Assembly (NCBI RefSeq): GCF_041504345.1
Contig: NZ_CP167894.1
Span: forward strand, 2,232,001 to 2,296,000
Length of the DNA: 64,000 nucleotides
DNA from: Vibrio sp. BS-M-Sm-2
GTDB lineage: Bacteria; Pseudomonadota; Gammaproteobacteria; Enterobacterales; Vibrionaceae
Direction of reading: 5' to 3'
Part shown: piece after piece, positions 50,399-60,404 of the stretch
How the letters are laid out: each line of letters opens with the position of its first letter
How positions within the stretch are numbered: position 1 is the first letter of the stretch
Made by a program: the position numbers and the translations under genes
Notes under the pieces: generated by a model
Databases searched by the model: none
What the model was told of the DNA's origin: nothing
Seen by the model: only the letters and a program-made list of their open reading frames with translations

Positions 50399-50941
50399 TT
50401 ATTGCTCCCTCAGATAGCTGCTGGTGGTTGGGGCATAACCAAAGGTGTTGCATGTTTCGACATCAAGAAAGGTCGTGATCACCTTGATCATCGCGTAATG
50501 ATGATTGGCGTGCAGCGCAGCAAAGGTGACTTCTCTTTCTAGCGTAGAAGGTAGGCTTGCAAACACCTGAACATCCATCGAAACCTCGGTTTGGATCATG
50601 ATAGGCGCTTCGAGATCTCTGCGGTCTAATCGTTCAAGCCAGTTGATCACGTAATGGATCTCTTTTACTGCGATTGACCTGTCGAATTCGACAGGGTGAC
50701 CACGGCGACGAGTGTTGTAATCAACGGTCGCGTTCTCTTTTAAAATAAGCGCATGAAAAAGATCGAGCGTGTGGCGAGTATGCTCACCAATAGAGCTTGT
50801 GACGTGCGGATTCGCTCGTGTCAGGTAGTCGCTGTCAGATATCGTTAACAAAAACTCTAAACCCTGATTCAATATCTCTACCGCTCCCTTGATACTAGGA
50901 GAGAAAGAAGTGAGGGCGCTCGGTTGGGCTATGGGGTTCAT
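50399..50941 (-). CDS. DinB-like four-helix metalloprotein
   Basis: 180 residues with the DinB/YfiT fold signature: SSIGEHTRHTLDLFHALI (His54, His57) and HANHHYAMIKV (His144, His147, His148) supplying the metal site. Members include thiol transferases and bacillithiol S-transferases; none is proven for this subgroup. It lies between an ATP-grasp gene (19-base gap) and the NRDE gene (2-base gap). Confidence 0.83.
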   Translation of the reverse strand: MNPIAQPSALTSFSPSIKGAVEILNQGLEFLLTISDSDYLTRANPHVTSSIGEHTRHTLDLFHALILKENATVDYNTRRRGHPVEFDRSIAVKEIHYVINWLERLDRRDLEAPIMIQTEVSMDVQVFASLPSTLEREVTFAALHANHHYAMIKVITTFLDVETCNTFGYAPTTSSYLREQ

Positions 50942-50960
50942 TCATTGTCCTCGTACAAAG

Positions 50961-52094
50961 TTAGTCAGTGGTCGGATATTGTTGAACAAGACGTCGCTCT
51001 TCTTGCCACGCAGCGAATAAGCTCTTGAAAGAAGGAGTTTTATGGCCTCGTTGTTTTTGCTGAGCGCCAATATCAAAAAGAATGCGGTATTGCAGAAGTA
51101 GCGTAGAAAATATCTCTCGCAGCGGTGTGTTGCGATCCCAGATATGCCCAGCCTCACTGCTTGCGCCATTGACCTCAAGGATCGTGAAATCCTCGCCGTT
51201 CATTAAGCTGTGCATGTCCTTGAATTTGACGTCGAGTCGGCCAAAATGAAAACCATCGAAGTCATCGAATATCTCGTCTAAACGTTCAGTTAAAGCCTGA
51301 GTAATGTATTGATTGCCATCGCGGAAGATGCAGCCACGGCTATGGCTACCTGCGAACGCGAGTTGGAACTCTTCGCCCTCTGCGAGCACTTGATCCAATC
51401 TATCTTGATGTCTTGGCAGATAGAGGTGACTGAGCTGCCCAGCACGCGGGCTATTTTCAATTAACTGTTTGATTGTCGACTTGCCATCACCCATCACCAT
51501 TGGCGCATATTTGAGTGTGATCGAGATGATCTCGCCTTGCTTTTTGTTTGGGTAACGAACATAGAAAACGCCAGCTTCTGCCTGATAAGGCGCCTTTTCT
51601 TGCAGTAGAAAGCGAGCATTATTTGGGAAAGATTCAACATATTGCTCAAGTTGATCTTGTGTGTTGATTAGCTTGACGCCAACGCCTCGACAGCCAAGAT
51701 CTGGTTTAGCTACAATCGGGAAATCAAGATCTGATTGTATGAGTGCGCTGCGTGCATCTTCAGCTTGTTTCTTACCGCTGAGATCCGTTTTGGTGAGGGT
51801 GATAAACGGAGAGATCCAACGCTGACTTGAAGATCCGGCAAGGCTTAATATCTCGTGTTTTGATTCGCCGACCATGCCGCTTAACTTGATGCTTGGGTTG
51901 GCAATGAGCGGTAGCGCCCAGTCAAAGTGCCGTAACCCTTGCATCAGGCTTTGAATCACCACTGGTGTGTAGAAGAACCAAGTTGGAAGAAACTCATAAG
52001 GAGAGACACTGCGCACGGTATCTTTTTCAAGCAAAGGCATGCCTGCATTGATTTGATGTGCGGGAATGATGCGAATATCTTGCGGTGAACTCAT
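50961..52094 (-). CDS. ATP-grasp ligase of unknown substrate
   Basis: 377 residues. An N-terminal domain of about 110 residues precedes an ATP-grasp fold with FPIVAKPDLGCRGVGVKLI (ATP Lys130 and glycine loop), FLLQEKAP (adenine hinge), RLDVKF (Asp288) and ILEVNGASSEAGH (Glu307, Asn309, metal ligands). Such enzymes activate a carboxylate as acyl-phosphate and join it to an amine or thiol. I do not recognise a characterised subfamily. It overlaps the DedA gene by 4 bases and heads towards an aminolipid synthase gene, so an amino-acid or lipid-headgroup substrate is plausible but unproven. Confidence 0.8.
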   Translation of the reverse strand: MSSPQDIRIIPAHQINAGMPLLEKDTVRSVSPYEFLPTWFFYTPVVIQSLMQGLRHFDWALPLIANPSIKLSGMVGESKHEILSLAGSSSQRWISPFITLTKTDLSGKKQAEDARSALIQSDLDFPIVAKPDLGCRGVGVKLINTQDQLEQYVESFPNNARFLLQEKAPYQAEAGVFYVRYPNKKQGEIISITLKYAPMVMGDGKSTIKQLIENSPRAGQLSHLYLPRHQDRLDQVLAEGEEFQLAFAGSHSRGCIFRDGNQYITQALTERLDEIFDDFDGFHFGRLDVKFKDMHSLMNGEDFTILEVNGASSEAGHIWDRNTPLREIFSTLLLQYRILFDIGAQQKQRGHKTPSFKSLFAAWQEERRLVQQYPTTD

Positions 52095-52681
52095 GATAAT
52101 CCTCTAGAGTAGGTTTTATTCATTAATCGATTACCGATAAACAGTAAAGCGATGGCACACGGGATGATGATCCATTGATATTCAGAGGCTTGCAGCCACG
52201 CTGATGTCCCTAAATAGTAGATGGCAGAGAAGACAATGCCAGTCCAGATCGCAGTGGCACTAATAACGGCAAACAAGAAAGTAGGCAGTGGGATTGCGAA
52301 AAAGCCACTTAAGGTAAATCCGACGGTACGAAGCCCTGGAATAAAGCGGATGACAAAAAGACTGCTGAAAGCGTTTTGACGTAATTTAGTGCGAAGTGCA
52401 CGAAAGTATCGGTTGGTGAGGGCTTTGTAACGAACGCCTCGGAAATAATTTCCTGATTTACCTAGGTAATAGAGACCGAGATCACCTGTGGCAATGCCGA
52501 TGAAAATGGCAAGCAACGCATATTGAGGAAGAATCAGTCCTTGTGTTGCTAAACCTGCCGCCGTAACAATCGCAAGATCTTCAAGCAGGTAAGAAAGCGC
52601 GATAATGCCAAGCATCAGCCATAGCAGCGACTCCTCTCCTGAGTGTAACCATGCTTGAATGCTCTCGACGGTGCTCATCAA
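52091..52681 (-). CDS. DedA-family (VTT domain) membrane protein
   Basis: 196 residues with about five membrane segments. The VTT/SNARE-associated domain contains EDLAIVTAAGLATQG, GIATGDLGLYYLGKSGNYFRGVRY and FVIRFIPGLRTVGFTLSGFFAIPLPTFL, including the conserved Arg and the G.R motif. DedA proteins act as lipid or undecaprenyl-phosphate flippases or support membrane potential. It is first in the seven-gene operon; the promoter should lie in the 324-base gap to its right. Confidence 0.88.
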   Translation of the reverse strand: MMSTVESIQAWLHSGEESLLWLMLGIIALSYLLEDLAIVTAAGLATQGLILPQYALLAIFIGIATGDLGLYYLGKSGNYFRGVRYKALTNRYFRALRTKLRQNAFSSLFVIRFIPGLRTVGFTLSGFFAIPLPTFLFAVISATAIWTGIVFSAIYYLGTSAWLQASEYQWIIIPCAIALLFIGNRLMNKTYSRGLS

Positions 52682-53005
52682 ATGTCCTTATCTATCCTAT
52701 AGATGAATGCCTTAATAGCTATTCATTGAGTGTGGTAAATTAAATAGACAGGAAGAGCCGAGAAAAACTTACAACGAATTGCAGCTTTTTTAATCTGGTT
52801 GGGCGCCGTTGGGTATCAACTTAGTATGTTTCGATGAGGGAACGCGATAAGAGGCTGTGATTTTAAAAGCAGTTTGAGAGTGACGAATTATTAGAGGTTC
52901 ATAAATAATCTATCTGCTATTCAATTGCTTAAGTTGTTTGAAAACAAAAAGGCTGAGTCGTGAGACTCAGCCTTTAGAAGGTTAACTATTAATTACTTGG
53001 GTAAT
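52682..53005. other. Intergenic region between the DedA gene and cpdB
   Basis: 324 bases, AT-rich. It contains the cpdB terminator near its right end and must contain the promoter of the DedA-to-OlsF operon. I looked for a PhoB box and saw only one half-site-like cctgtc on the minus strand; no operator is convincing. Confidence 0.5.
52948..52975 (-). terminator. Terminator of cpdB
   Basis: Perfect 12-base-pair stem (52948–52959 with 52964–52975) around a 4-base loop. On the minus strand it is followed by TTGTTTTC. Confidence 0.85.
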
Positions 53006-54982
53006 CTATTTAGTTAGGTCAATCTGGTAAACAGCGAAACCAACATCGTCAGTCGCAACACGTTTCATCGGGTATTGACCCTTCTCTTTGATGAACTCTG
53101 CTGCTTTCTCGCTTGGCGATGTTTCAAAGCGGATATCTAGCTTGTTATCTGTTTTGATTGGCGCAAATGACCAGTTGTTATCAGCAGTTGGGCTTACTTG
53201 ACCTTGCTCTTTGCTTACGCGAGAGATGTAGTTTGCAAGAACAGTACGGTTCTCATCTGGTGCATCAAATGCGATGAAATCTTCACCTGTACCTGGGAAC
53301 TTAGCACTGTATGCACGGTAGTTGTTGGTTGCGATCAGGAAGTCTTGCTTCATGTCGATTGGCTTACCTTGGTAAGTTAGACCAACAATACGCTGTGAGT
53401 CAGGGTTAACCACTTTACAGTTTGCATCGTATTTCGCAGGTTGAGTTACGTCGATTTGGTAATCAACACCGTCGATAACATCGAAGTTGTAAGTACGGAA
53501 GTTATCCCACTCGATCAGCTGTTGTGGTGCAGTTGAGTTCACGTCGATCTGGTTGAATTGACCAGCAGAGCACTCAAGCCACTCTTTTACTTCGTGACCT
53601 GTTACCTTCATCGCCACTAGAGTGTTCGGGTAAAGGTACAAGTCAGCTGCGTTACGAAATGTCAGTTGACCAGATTCAACTTCAGTGAAGTTAGCTGGGT
53701 CATTCTTACGACCGCCCGCTTTGAATGGTGCAGCTGCTGAAAGTACTGGCGTACCATCTAGGTCAGGATCGCCTTGGATGAACTGCTCAACGTAATCTTT
53801 TTGTGCAAGGTTAACAATTTGTACTGTTGGATCGTCTTGTACTAGAGATAGGAAGCTGTACATCACATCGTCTGCTTTACCAATTGGTTGGTTAACAAAC
53901 TCACGCGTACCTGCGTGGTCTTTTTCTAGTGCTGTTACGATGCCTTCATCAGCTGCAGCAAGCGATTTTTTCTCAACCTTGTCGTAAATAGGGCGTGCTT
54001 CTGATTGGCCTTTAACCACTTCCCACTTACCGTCTTTTTGTGCAAGTGTTAAGTCCATAACACCCACGTGGCTACCCCAACGACCTGGCATGACTGCCGC
54101 AACACCGTTCATGGTGCCATTTTCGTTATCAACACCTTGGATGTTGTCGAATCCTTTACCTGGGAATACCGCGTGAGAGTGACCGAATGCGATAGCATCA
54201 ATGCCTTCTACTTCAGAAAGGTAAAGCGTAGAGTTTTCTTCGCCAGCTTTGTATGGGTCTTGAGACACGCCAGAGTGAGGGATTGCAACGATAACGTCTG
54301 CACCTTCAGCCTTCATTTGAGGCACTAACTCGTTAGCGGTTTCAATGATGTCACGAGCAGTAACTTTACCTTCAAGGTTCTTCTTATCCCACGTCATGAT
54401 TTGTGGTGGAACGAAACCGATGTAACCCACTTTGATCTCATGTTCTACGCCAGCTGTATCTTCAAACGTGTGTGTCTTGATGATGTAAGGCGTGAAGTAG
54501 TGCTCTTTGGTTTCTGCGTCGTAAACGTTAGCACTGATGTATGGGAAATCAGCGTCGTTGATAGACTCTTCTAGGAACTCAAGACCGTAGTTGAATTCGT
54601 GATTACCGATGTTTGCTGCGTCATAGCTTAGTTGGTTCATTGCTTTGTATGCAGGGTGAACTTCACCTGCAACGATGCCTTTGTCTGCCATGTAGTCACC
54701 CATTGGGCTACCTTGCAGCAAGTCACCGTTATCAACTAATACGCTGTTGGTTACTTCGTTTTGAGCTTCTTTTACTAAAGTTGCAGTACGTGCTAAGCCG
54801 ATTTTTTTCGATGGCTTGTCTTTGTAGTAATCGTAATCCATTAGGTTGGTATGGATGTCCGTTGTCTCTACGACACGTAGTTTAATCACTTCATCGGTAT
54901 CTGGTGTTGTTGTACAGCCTGCTAGAGTCAAACCAAGACCCGCAAGTACAGCCAATGACAAAGGTTTCATTGCAACTTTCAT
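53006..54982 (-). CDS. cpdB: CpdB-like 2',3'-cyclic nucleotide phosphodiesterase/3'-nucleotidase, lipoprotein
   Basis: 658 residues. Metallophosphatase domain: [17 protein letters not shown] (DxH), [24 protein letters not shown] and [10 protein letters not shown] supply two-metal ligands. The C-terminal 5'-nucleotidase domain (from about residue 370) binds the nucleotide, with [17 protein letters not shown]. The signal sequence ends LAGC (Cys23), so it is predicted to be a lipoprotein, unlike soluble E. coli CpdB. It recovers nucleosides and phosphate from extracellular RNA products in the periplasm. Confidence 0.92.
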   Translation of the reverse strand: MKVAMKPLSLAVLAGLGLTLAGCTTTPDTDEVIKLRVVETTDIHTNLMDYDYYKDKPSKKIGLARTATLVKEAQNEVTNSVLVDNGDLLQGSPMGDYMADKGIVAGEVHPAYKAMNQLSYDAANIGNHEFNYGLEFLEESINDADFPYISANVYDAETKEHYFTPYIIKTHTFEDTAGVEHEIKVGYIGFVPPQIMTWDKKNLEGKVTARDIIETANELVPQMKAEGADVIVAIPHSGVSQDPYKAGEENSTLYLSEVEGIDAIAFGHSHAVFPGKGFDNIQGVDNENGTMNGVAAVMPGRWGSHVGVMDLTLAQKDGKWEVVKGQSEARPIYDKVEKKSLAAADEGIVTALEKDHAGTREFVNQPIGKADDVMYSFLSLVQDDPTVQIVNLAQKDYVEQFIQGDPDLDGTPVLSAAAPFKAGGRKNDPANFTEVESGQLTFRNAADLYLYPNTLVAMKVTGHEVKEWLECSAGQFNQIDVNSTAPQQLIEWDNFRTYNFDVIDGVDYQIDVTQPAKYDANCKVVNPDSQRIVGLTYQGKPIDMKQDFLIATNNYRAYSAKFPGTGEDFIAFDAPDENRTVLANYISRVSKEQGQVSPTADNNWSFAPIKTDNKLDIRFETSPSEKAAEFIKEKGQYPMKRVATDDVGFAVYQIDLTK

Positions 54983-55432
54983 TTTGTAGCTCCAAAGTGG
55001 ATAGTAGAAAATTCGTTGCGTAATGTAACAAAATGGAATGAAACAATGATTACAACGAATGTTAATTCGTGACTTAGATCGATTACTTTATGGTGTTCTG
55101 CAAGACGCCTCCCAAAGCTGCTCAATCGATGCGCAATTGGTATCAATTATATTAGTCCATTCATTTCACTTGCTTATCGATAAATTCAATCCCTTATCAG
55201 CTTTTCGAATAAAAAATGAAATTTTAGAATTTCCAGTAATATGAGAGGCTCGTCATAATGCCTATATCAAGGACGTATCAGGCAGATGAATAGCAAGGAT
55301 AGCTCAACACGAAGCTTCTGTTTTCTTCTAGTGCCAATACTCCCATTCACTCAAGTGGATGAGTTAAATCCCATGCTTGGCAAGACCAAGTAATGAATTG
55401 CTCGTAACGCGAGCCTTAAAGGAAGCACTGAA
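54983..55432. other. Intergenic region between cpdB and cysD
   Basis: 450 bases separating divergent genes; both promoters, and probably a CysB site for the cys operon, must be here. I could not recognise a reliable CysB box or -35/-10 pair. An open frame at 55059–55244 lacks a ribosome binding site and is not considered real. Confidence 0.5.
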
Positions 55433-56341
55433 ATGGACCAAGAACGTTTAACCCACTTAAAACAGCTCGAAGCGGAAAGTATTCATATTATCCGTGAAGT
55501 GGCGGCTGAGTTTGATAACCCAGTGATGATGTACTCCATCGGTAAAGATTCTTCTGTGATGCTTCATTTAGCTCGCAAAGCGTTTTACCCAGGCAAGATT
55601 CCATTCCCATTATTACACGTTGATACGGATTGGAAATTCCGCGAGATGATTGAGTTTCGTGACCGCACAGCAGAAAAGTATGGTTTTGACCTTTTAGTAC
55701 ATAAGAACCCTGAAGGTATCGAGATGGGTTGTAGCCCATTCGTACATGGTTCTTCGAAGCACACTGACATCATGAAAACTCAGGGCCTTAAGCAGGCGTT
55801 AAACAAGTATGGGTTCGATGCTGCTTTCGGTGGTGCGCGTCGTGATGAAGAGAAATCTCGAGCGAAAGAGCGTGTTTACTCATTCCGCGATAAGAACCAC
55901 ACATGGGACCCAAAAAACCAACGTCCAGAGTTGTGGCACACCTACAACGGTCAGGTAAATAAGGGCGAAAGCATTCGCGTATTCCCTCTGTCAAACTGGA
56001 CTGAACTGGATATTTGGCAATACATCTATCTAGAGAGTATCGATATCGTTCCACTTTACCTTTCTGATAAACGCCCAGTTGTTGAGCGTGATGGCATGCT
56101 GATCATGGTTGATGATGAGCGAATGGAGCTGCAAGAAGGTGAAGTAATTGAAGAGAAAAGCGTTCGTTTTCGTACTTTAGGCTGTTACCCACTAACCGGA
56201 GCGGTTGAATCTGAGGCGAATACGCTAACAGGCATTATTGAAGAGATGCTGGTGGCGACGTCTAGTGAGCGTCAAGGTCGAGCGATTGACCATGATCAGT
56301 CGGGCTCTATGGAGCTGAAAAAGCGCCAAGGTTATTTCTAA
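55433..56341 (+). CDS. cysD: Sulfate adenylyltransferase subunit CysD
   Basis: 302 residues, PP-loop ATPase ([20 protein letters not shown]) forming ATP sulfurylase with CysN; makes adenosine 5'-phosphosulfate from sulfate. [16 protein letters not shown] and the [17 protein letters not shown] loop are diagnostic. First gene of cysD-cysN-permease-cysC. Ribosome binding site AAAGGAAG. Confidence 0.98.
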   Translation: MDQERLTHLKQLEAESIHIIREVAAEFDNPVMMYSIGKDSSVMLHLARKAFYPGKIPFPLLHVDTDWKFREMIEFRDRTAEKYGFDLLVHKNPEGIEMGCSPFVHGSSKHTDIMKTQGLKQALNKYGFDAAFGGARRDEEKSRAKERVYSFRDKNHTWDPKNQRPELWHTYNGQVNKGESIRVFPLSNWTELDIWQYIYLESIDIVPLYLSDKRPVVERDGMLIMVDDERMELQEGEVIEEKSVRFRTLGCYPLTGAVESEANTLTGIIEEMLVATSSERQGRAIDHDQSGSMELKKRQGYF

Positions 56342-56359
56342 GAATCTAAGGAAAGAAAA

Positions 56360-57790
56360 ATGAATAGTGCAGTAGAAGCCGAATTGGCTGAACTAGGGAT
56401 TGAAGGTTATCTAAGTCAGCATCAGCATAAATCTATGCTTAGATTTTTAACTTGTGGCTCGGTAGATGACGGTAAAAGTACGTTAATCGGTCGCTTGCTC
56501 CATGATACAAAACAGATTTATGAAGATCAGCTAGCAGCCGTTCACTCGGATAGCCAACGAGTGGGTACGACAGGTGAGAAACCTGATTTGGCACTGCTTG
56601 TTGATGGCCTGCAGGCTGAACGTGAGCAAGGAATTACGATCGATGTGGCTTACCGTTACTTCTCGACTCAAAAACGTAAGTTCATTATTGCTGATACTCC
56701 AGGGCATGAGCAGTACACGCGCAACATGGCAACAGGTGCTTCAACCTGTGATCTAGCGGTGATCTTAATTGATGCTCGTAAGGGCGTTCTGGATCAAACA
56801 CGTCGTCACTCGTTTATTTCTAACCTGCTTGGTTTGAAGCATTTCATTGTCGCTATAAATAAGATGGATCTCGTGGATTACGCACAAGATCGTTTTGAAG
56901 AAATTCGCGATGAATACCTAGAGTTTGCTGAAAACCTAGAAGGCGAAACTAACATTCAGATCTTGCCAGTTTCAGCGCTTGAAGGCATCAACGTTGCTGC
57001 ACCAAGTAAAGAACTAGCATGGTTCGAAGGCCCATCTCTATTAGAAGTGTTAGAGAATGTCGACATCGACCAAAAACGTTCTGCAGGTGAATTCCGATTC
57101 CCAGTTCAGTACGTAAACCGCCCTAACTTAGACTTCCGCGGTTTTGCAGGCACTGTGGCTTCTGGCCGCGTGAGTGTCGGTGATGAAATCAAGGCGCTGC
57201 CGTCTGGCAAAACCTCTAAAGTTGCACGCATTGTGACCTTTGATGGTGATTTGGAATCTGCGCAAGCGGGTTTAGCGGTAACGCTGACCCTTGAAGATGA
57301 GATCGATATCAGTCGCGGTGATTTGATTGTGCTGGAAAACGCTCAGATTGAATCTACTAACCACGTATTGGCTGACATCGTGTGGATGACAGAGCAACCG
57401 TTGCAACCGGGCAAAGCTTACGACATCAAGATCGCAGGCAAGAAAACTGTCGGTCAGGTTGAAACGGTTCGTCACCAATATGACATCAACAACCTGTCGA
57501 CTCACGCTGTCGATGAGTTGCCACTGAATGGCATTGGCTTGTGTGAATGGTCACTGAACGAGACTGTCGCGCTGGATAAATACCGTGAGAGTGCTGATAC
57601 CGGTGGTTTCATCGTTATCGACCGACTAACCAACGTGACGGTTGGTGCGGGTTTGATTCGAGACCGTTTGGACTCTGTTGAACAGCAAGTCGGTAACTTC
57701 TCTGCATTTGAACTTGAGTTCAACGCATTGGTTCGCAAACATTTCCCTCATTGGGATGCCAAAGATTTAAGCCAACTACTGAAGTCATAA
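56360..57790 (+). CDS. cysN: Sulfate adenylyltransferase GTPase subunit CysN
   Basis: 476 residues, EF-Tu-like GTPase (GSVDDGKST, switch [34 protein letters not shown]) that couples GTP hydrolysis to APS formation by CysD. It lacks a C-terminal APS kinase domain; that activity is the separate cysC gene downstream. 18 bases after cysD. Confidence 0.98.
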   Translation: MNSAVEAELAELGIEGYLSQHQHKSMLRFLTCGSVDDGKSTLIGRLLHDTKQIYEDQLAAVHSDSQRVGTTGEKPDLALLVDGLQAEREQGITIDVAYRYFSTQKRKFIIADTPGHEQYTRNMATGASTCDLAVILIDARKGVLDQTRRHSFISNLLGLKHFIVAINKMDLVDYAQDRFEEIRDEYLEFAENLEGETNIQILPVSALEGINVAAPSKELAWFEGPSLLEVLENVDIDQKRSAGEFRFPVQYVNRPNLDFRGFAGTVASGRVSVGDEIKALPSGKTSKVARIVTFDGDLESAQAGLAVTLTLEDEIDISRGDLIVLENAQIESTNHVLADIVWMTEQPLQPGKAYDIKIAGKKTVGQVETVRHQYDINNLSTHAVDELPLNGIGLCEWSLNETVALDKYRESADTGGFIVIDRLTNVTVGAGLIRDRLDSVEQQVGNFSAFELEFNALVRKHFPHWDAKDLSQLLKS

Positions 57791-57855
57791 ACGACCAAGT
57801 AACAGCTTATTGAATCAGGCGGAAACCGATCGTTTCCGCCATAAAGGACGGGTAT

Positions 57856-59580
57856 ATGTGGCAACAAGGATTTGTATTAGCGATTTTGCTCGGCATCATT
57901 ACTTGCCTGCTCGTTACCCGTATTAAGCCAAGCTTTATCTTTGCTGGCGCGGCGTTTATTGCTTTTATGGCTGGTATGATCGACTTGTCGAGCTTAGCCA
58001 ATAATTTCACTAACTCCTCATTACTGACTTTAATTCTTCTGATCCTCGCATCAAGTGCGTTGGAGAAAACTCGCTTAATCAGCTGGGTTAGCCGCAATAT
58101 CTCTGAAGGTAGGCTAGGTACTGTGGTTGCGAAGTTAGGTATTTCCACAGCGTTACTTTCTTCTTTTACTAATAATACGGCGGTGGTTGTTTCTTTGATC
58201 GGAGCGATCAAACGTAATCAACAACATGCGCCATCTAAACTACTTATCCCTTTGTCATACGCTGCCATTTTAGGTGGAACCCTGACATTGATCGGCACCT
58301 CTACCAACTTGATCATCAATAGCTTTGTTGAAGATGCGGGTTTGCCAAGCTTAAACTTTTTCACACCTACCTTGATCGGTTTAGCGGTTTTGGTCGGTGG
58401 CGTATTGATCCTTATCCCTCTGAGCTATTTCTTACCCAGCTACGATGATGGGTCGCAGGACGATCTGCCTTACTTCTTAGAAGCAAGAGTGGAGCCGGGC
58501 TCACCGCTAGTTGGCCGTAGTGTAAGTGAGAATAACCTTCGAGCATTGAGAAAACTGTTCTTAGCAGAAGTGATTCGCGACGGTAAGACCACGGCATCGA
58601 TTGACCCTGATTTTATTCTTCAAGCTCGTGATCGATTGCTGTTTTGTGGCGATGTCGAGAGTGTGGCGACACTACAAGAAATTCAAGGTTTAACCCTGTT
58701 TGGTCAGCATCATTTGAATGGTCAGAGTTTTGTTGAAGTTGTAGTGAGCTCGTCGGCAAGCTTCTGTAATAAAACATTAAAAACCAGTCAGTTTAGAGAC
58801 CGTTTCGATGCGGTTGTGGTTGCTATTCGTCGTGGCCATGAACGCCTTGAAGGTGGTCTTGGAAACATCATATTGACCGCTGGTGATACTTTGATTTTGG
58901 TTCCCGGCAAACGCTTTGAAGAGCAGCGTCAGCAACACAACAAAGAGTTTGTGTTGATGAATGACTTAGATTCGAGTGCCAAGCTTGATGCAGATAAGTC
59001 GACGTTCGTGTTGCTTGGTTTTGCCAGTGTGATTGGCCTCGCTCTGGTTGACGCAGTGCCAATTATCAAAGGCTTAGCTGGTTTTCTACTGTTGCTGGTG
59101 GCATTTGGCGTGGTACAGCTGGGTGAGCTCCGCCGCCGTTTCCCAGTCGATATTGTAGTGATCGTGGGGTCTGCACTTTCTATTGCCCAACTGATGATTT
59201 CATCGGGTTTGTCTGAGCGCATGGGGCTGATGTTCATGGAGGCATTTAATGGTTGGGGCGTATTCGGTGCGTTAGTTGCGACCTACTTTATGACCTTGGT
59301 TCTGACTGAGCTGGTGACCAATAATGCGGCCGCAGCACTCTCATTTCCGATTGGCTACAGTATGGCAGTAGGCTATGGAGTTGACCCTATGCCGTTCATT
59401 ATGGCGGTACTGTTTGGTGCCAGTGCCAGTTTTATCTCTCCATACGGCTACCAAACCAACTTACTTGTTTATAGCGTAGGTAATTACCATTTAACGGATT
59501 ATCTACGTATTGGTATTCCAATCTCGATTGTTTATTCGGGTTTGGTATTGACCCTAATTCCTTATTTTTTCCCATTTTAA
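57856..59580 (+). CDS. SLC13/DASS-type permease with TrkA-C domains
   Basis: 574 residues. Two blocks of membrane helices (about 1–190 and 390–574) enclose two TrkA-C (RCK_C) domains (LEARVEPGSPLVGRSVSENNLRALRKLFL and VVVSSSASFCNKTLKTSQFRDRFDAVVVAIRRG). Repeated TNN motifs (SSFTNNTAVVVSLIGA, ELVTNNAAAALSFPIGY) are typical of SLC13 transporters. Placed between cysN and cysC, it most likely imports sulfate or a related anion; substrate inferred only from context. Confidence 0.87.
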   Translation: MWQQGFVLAILLGIITCLLVTRIKPSFIFAGAAFIAFMAGMIDLSSLANNFTNSSLLTLILLILASSALEKTRLISWVSRNISEGRLGTVVAKLGISTALLSSFTNNTAVVVSLIGAIKRNQQHAPSKLLIPLSYAAILGGTLTLIGTSTNLIINSFVEDAGLPSLNFFTPTLIGLAVLVGGVLILIPLSYFLPSYDDGSQDDLPYFLEARVEPGSPLVGRSVSENNLRALRKLFLAEVIRDGKTTASIDPDFILQARDRLLFCGDVESVATLQEIQGLTLFGQHHLNGQSFVEVVVSSSASFCNKTLKTSQFRDRFDAVVVAIRRGHERLEGGLGNIILTAGDTLILVPGKRFEEQRQQHNKEFVLMNDLDSSAKLDADKSTFVLLGFASVIGLALVDAVPIIKGLAGFLLLLVAFGVVQLGELRRRFPVDIVVIVGSALSIAQLMISSGLSERMGLMFMEAFNGWGVFGALVATYFMTLVLTELVTNNAAAALSFPIGYSMAVGYGVDPMPFIMAVLFGASASFISPYGYQTNLLVYSVGNYHLTDYLRIGIPISIVYSGLVLTLIPYFFPF

Positions 59581-59604
59581 TGCTGTTTATTTAAAGGACT
59601 AATT

Positions 59605-60225
59605 ATGACCGCAGTACTCAAACCTAAAGATGAGAATGTTGTGTGGCATCAACACTCGATTGATAAAACATTTCGCGCGGATCTGAAATCACAAAAGCCA
59701 GCCGTGCTCTGGTTCACGGGGTTGTCTGGTTCTGGTAAATCGACAGTCGCTGGAGCATTAGAAAATCGCTTGGCACAGCTTGGTTACCATACTTACTTAT
59801 TGGATGGTGACAATGTGCGTCATGGCTTATGTAGCGACCTTGGCTTCTCTGAACAAGATCGTCGAGAGAATATTCGTCGTATTGGCGAGCTTGCTAAATT
59901 GATGGCAGATGCAGGCTTAATTGTGCTGTCTGCTTTTATTTCTCCACATCAAGCGGAACGACAACTTGTGCGAGATTTATTACCTGAAGGCGAGTTTCTT
60001 GAGGTGTTCGTTAATACGCCATTAGAGGTTTGCGAACAGCGTGACCCTAAAGGTTTGTATAAGAAAGCACGTGCGGGAGAAATTCTTAACTTCACAGGGA
60101 TTAGTTCGACTTACGAAGCGCCAGAGAACCCTGAGATTGATCTACCAGCAGGAGAGAAGACGATCGATGAATTGGTAGAGTTGTGTATTGATGCGTTGGA
60201 GAAGCGAAATATTTTAGCCAATTGA
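59605..60225 (+). CDS. cysC: Adenylylsulfate kinase CysC
   Basis: 206 residues. P-loop [25 protein letters not shown] and [11 protein letters not shown] (with the phosphoenzyme/lid residues), [27 protein letters not shown]. It phosphorylates APS to PAPS, completing sulfate activation after CysDN. 24 bases after the permease gene. Confidence 0.97.
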   Translation: MTAVLKPKDENVVWHQHSIDKTFRADLKSQKPAVLWFTGLSGSGKSTVAGALENRLAQLGYHTYLLDGDNVRHGLCSDLGFSEQDRRENIRRIGELAKLMADAGLIVLSAFISPHQAERQLVRDLLPEGEFLEVFVNTPLEVCEQRDPKGLYKKARAGEILNFTGISSTYEAPENPEIDLPAGEKTIDELVELCIDALEKRNILAN

Positions 60226-60241
60226 GATCGTTGGTATGACT

Positions 60242-60295
60242 AAGGCTGCCAACTTGCTTATCGTTTTATTCATGACTGATAAGTAGTGCAGCCTT
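60242..60295. terminator. Long imperfect hairpin after cysC
   Basis: AAGGCTGC (60242–60249) pairs with GCAGCCTT (60288–60295), and CTTATC (60257–60262) with GATAAG (60278–60283). The structure lies 16 bases past the cysC stop and is followed by ggttta; it may terminate or stabilise the operon mRNA. Confidence 0.55.
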
Positions 60296-60356
60296 GGTTT
60301 ACCGAGACAAGAAACCTACCTTTTAGATTCTCTTTATTCTTCTCAATACACTTCAC

Positions 60357-60404
60357 TTTTTACACCGTCTATTTTTTACACCGTCGATTGTCTAGACGGT
60401 GTAA
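60357..60404. repeat. Direct and inverted copies of TACACCGTC at the end of the TIGR03899 gene
   Basis: TTTTTACACCGTC occurs at 60357–60369 and 60373–60385, and the inverse GACGGTGTAA at 60395–60404, where it encodes the last residues (NYTV) and runs to the stop of the leftward gene. An 8-base-pair stem (60378–60385 with 60395–60402) is possible, but no T tract follows in either direction. Confidence 0.6.

Noticed and set aside
52740..52760. Possible PhoB box before the DedA–OlsF operon
   Set aside because: Only a single half-site-like cctgtc is present on the minus strand; a PhoB box needs two 7-base repeats 11 bases apart.
55059..55244. 61-residue open frame upstream of cysD
   Set aside because: No ribosome binding site and no recognisable protein features; it lies in the regulatory gap between divergent genes.
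60378..60402. Hairpin at the TIGR03899 gene end as a rho-independent terminator
   Set aside because: The stem overlaps the stop codon region and has no T tract on its downstream side in either direction.
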